This document shows, piece after piece, positions 63,671-64,000 of a stretch of DNA of 64,000 nt. This DNA is from Bacteroidetes bacterium 43-93. GTDB taxonomy: Bacteria; Bacteroidota; Bacteroidia; Chitinophagales; Chitinophagaceae. Under the pieces are notes generated by a model. It did no database searches, was not told the origin of the DNA, and was given only the letters and a program-made list of their open reading frames with translations. Within the stretch, counting starts at the first letter, position 1; the number at the start of each line of letters is the position of its first letter. Both the position numbers and the translations under genes were made by a program. Location of the stretch: contig MKUO01000023.1 in assembly GCA_001897855.1 (NCBI GenBank), positions 369,359-433,358 on the forward strand, read 5' to 3'.

Positions 63671-64000
63671 TTAAAGCTGTGTAGCAGTATATACTACATC
63701 TGTTGTATATGTACCTGCAGGGTAGCTAAAGCCAGGTGTTGCCTGGTACATTACACTGAAGGTTTGGTTACCACCACGGCTACCGTTAGATATCAGGTTT
63801 TGGTTTGCACTTGTCAAACCTGCATAAGCTGTAGTAGAGAACGGTGTTGCTACTGTTCCGCTGGTTCCGTTTGCACTTACTTTAAGAGCTAATACACCAC
63901 TTACAGGCATTGTAGGTGCAGGTGTAGTAGACCCTGTATAAGAAAAGTTAGCAGAGCTGGTCTTTACCGTTACGCTGAAGTTTTTGTTAGAACGTACTTT
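63671..64000 (-). CDS. Secreted beta-sandwich (WxL-like) protein, partial
   Basis: The frame is open from the right edge (64000) to a TAA at 63671, giving 109 residues of the C-terminal part. It includes VRSNKNFSVTVKTSSANFSY, APTMPVSGVLALKV, SNGSRGGNQTFSVMYQATPG and SYPAGTYTTDVVYTATQL. Ser/Thr/Gly-rich strands ending in TDVVYTATQL resemble WxL-like or fimbrial-type beta-sandwich surface proteins of Bacteroidota. The N-terminus is outside the window, so signal and length cannot be judged. Confidence 0.7.
   Translation of the reverse strand, partial: KVRSNKNFSVTVKTSSANFSYTGSTTPAPTMPVSGVLALKVSANGTSGTVATPFSTTAYAGLTSANQNLISNGSRGGNQTFSVMYQATPGFSYPAGTYTTDVVYTATQL

Noticed and set aside
1..64000. 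tRNA, rRNA or insertion-sequence transposase genes
   Set aside because: None recognised on either strand; the DUF559 array is the only mobile-looking element.

Overview
This is a chromosomal window from a member of the Bacteroidota, most likely in the Chitinophagales. It carries type IX secretion and gliding genes (SprA, PorX, GldH) and three secreted proteins with C-terminal type A sorting domains. It also has recurrent TAnnTTTG promoter elements, the -7 box of this phylum's housekeeping sigma factor. No rRNA, tRNA or CRISPR array was seen.

Layout. Positions 1-6 kb: partial tsaB divergent from ridA across a 39-bp promoter region, a DUF1569/DinB-like protein, glnS, and three tandem paralogous outer-membrane barrels with small repeats between the second and third. 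6-16.5 kb: a stand-alone B12-binding domain, an enoyl-CoA hydratase, a DUF6089 barrel, ruvA and the giant sprA. 16.5-19.7 kb: phenylacetyl-CoA epoxygenase genes paaABC-D, interrupted by a small TonB-domain protein and lacking paaE here. 19.7-23.7 kb: a minus-strand block with a degenerate two-TM channel-like protein, rnc-fabF-acpP, a four-helix-bundle protein and lolD. 23.8-31.4 kb: accessory genes, including a DUF2795 protein, a His/Gly-rich secreted protein, a luciferase-like oxidoreductase, an AraC regulator divergent from a UGT-like glycosyltransferase, and a sorting-domain protein.

31.4-33.75 kb is the most unusual stretch. About 17 degenerate ~90-bp units, each carrying a palindrome, are arranged in three blocks around two near-identical copies of a DUF559 (Vsr-like) endonuclease gene. 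One copy is intact and one has two frameshifts. A separate boundary motif starts each block. This looks like a self-amplifying nuclease/repeat element.

33.8-64 kb: a YbhB-like protein, an orphan terminase-small-subunit-like gene, purL, folB, an Omp85-type barrel, nadK, a second DUF6089 barrel, porX, a moxR gene overlapping a TPR-like gene, an orphan ParA ATPase, an antitoxin with a frameshifted ParE/RelE toxin, gcvP, tandem M1 peptidases, terC, an EnvC-like protein with degenerate zinc ligands, yicC-gldH-histidine kinase, rnhB and a partial beta-sandwich secreted protein.

Together the genes describe an aerobic, probably gliding heterotroph. SprA is the outer-membrane channel of type IX secretion, PorX its response regulator and GldH an accessory lipoprotein. 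The M1 peptidases and the 558-aa sorting-domain protein are likely cargo. Many start codons were moved downstream from the longest open frame because the upstream part was an implausible TTG extension or preceded a signal peptide or promoter.
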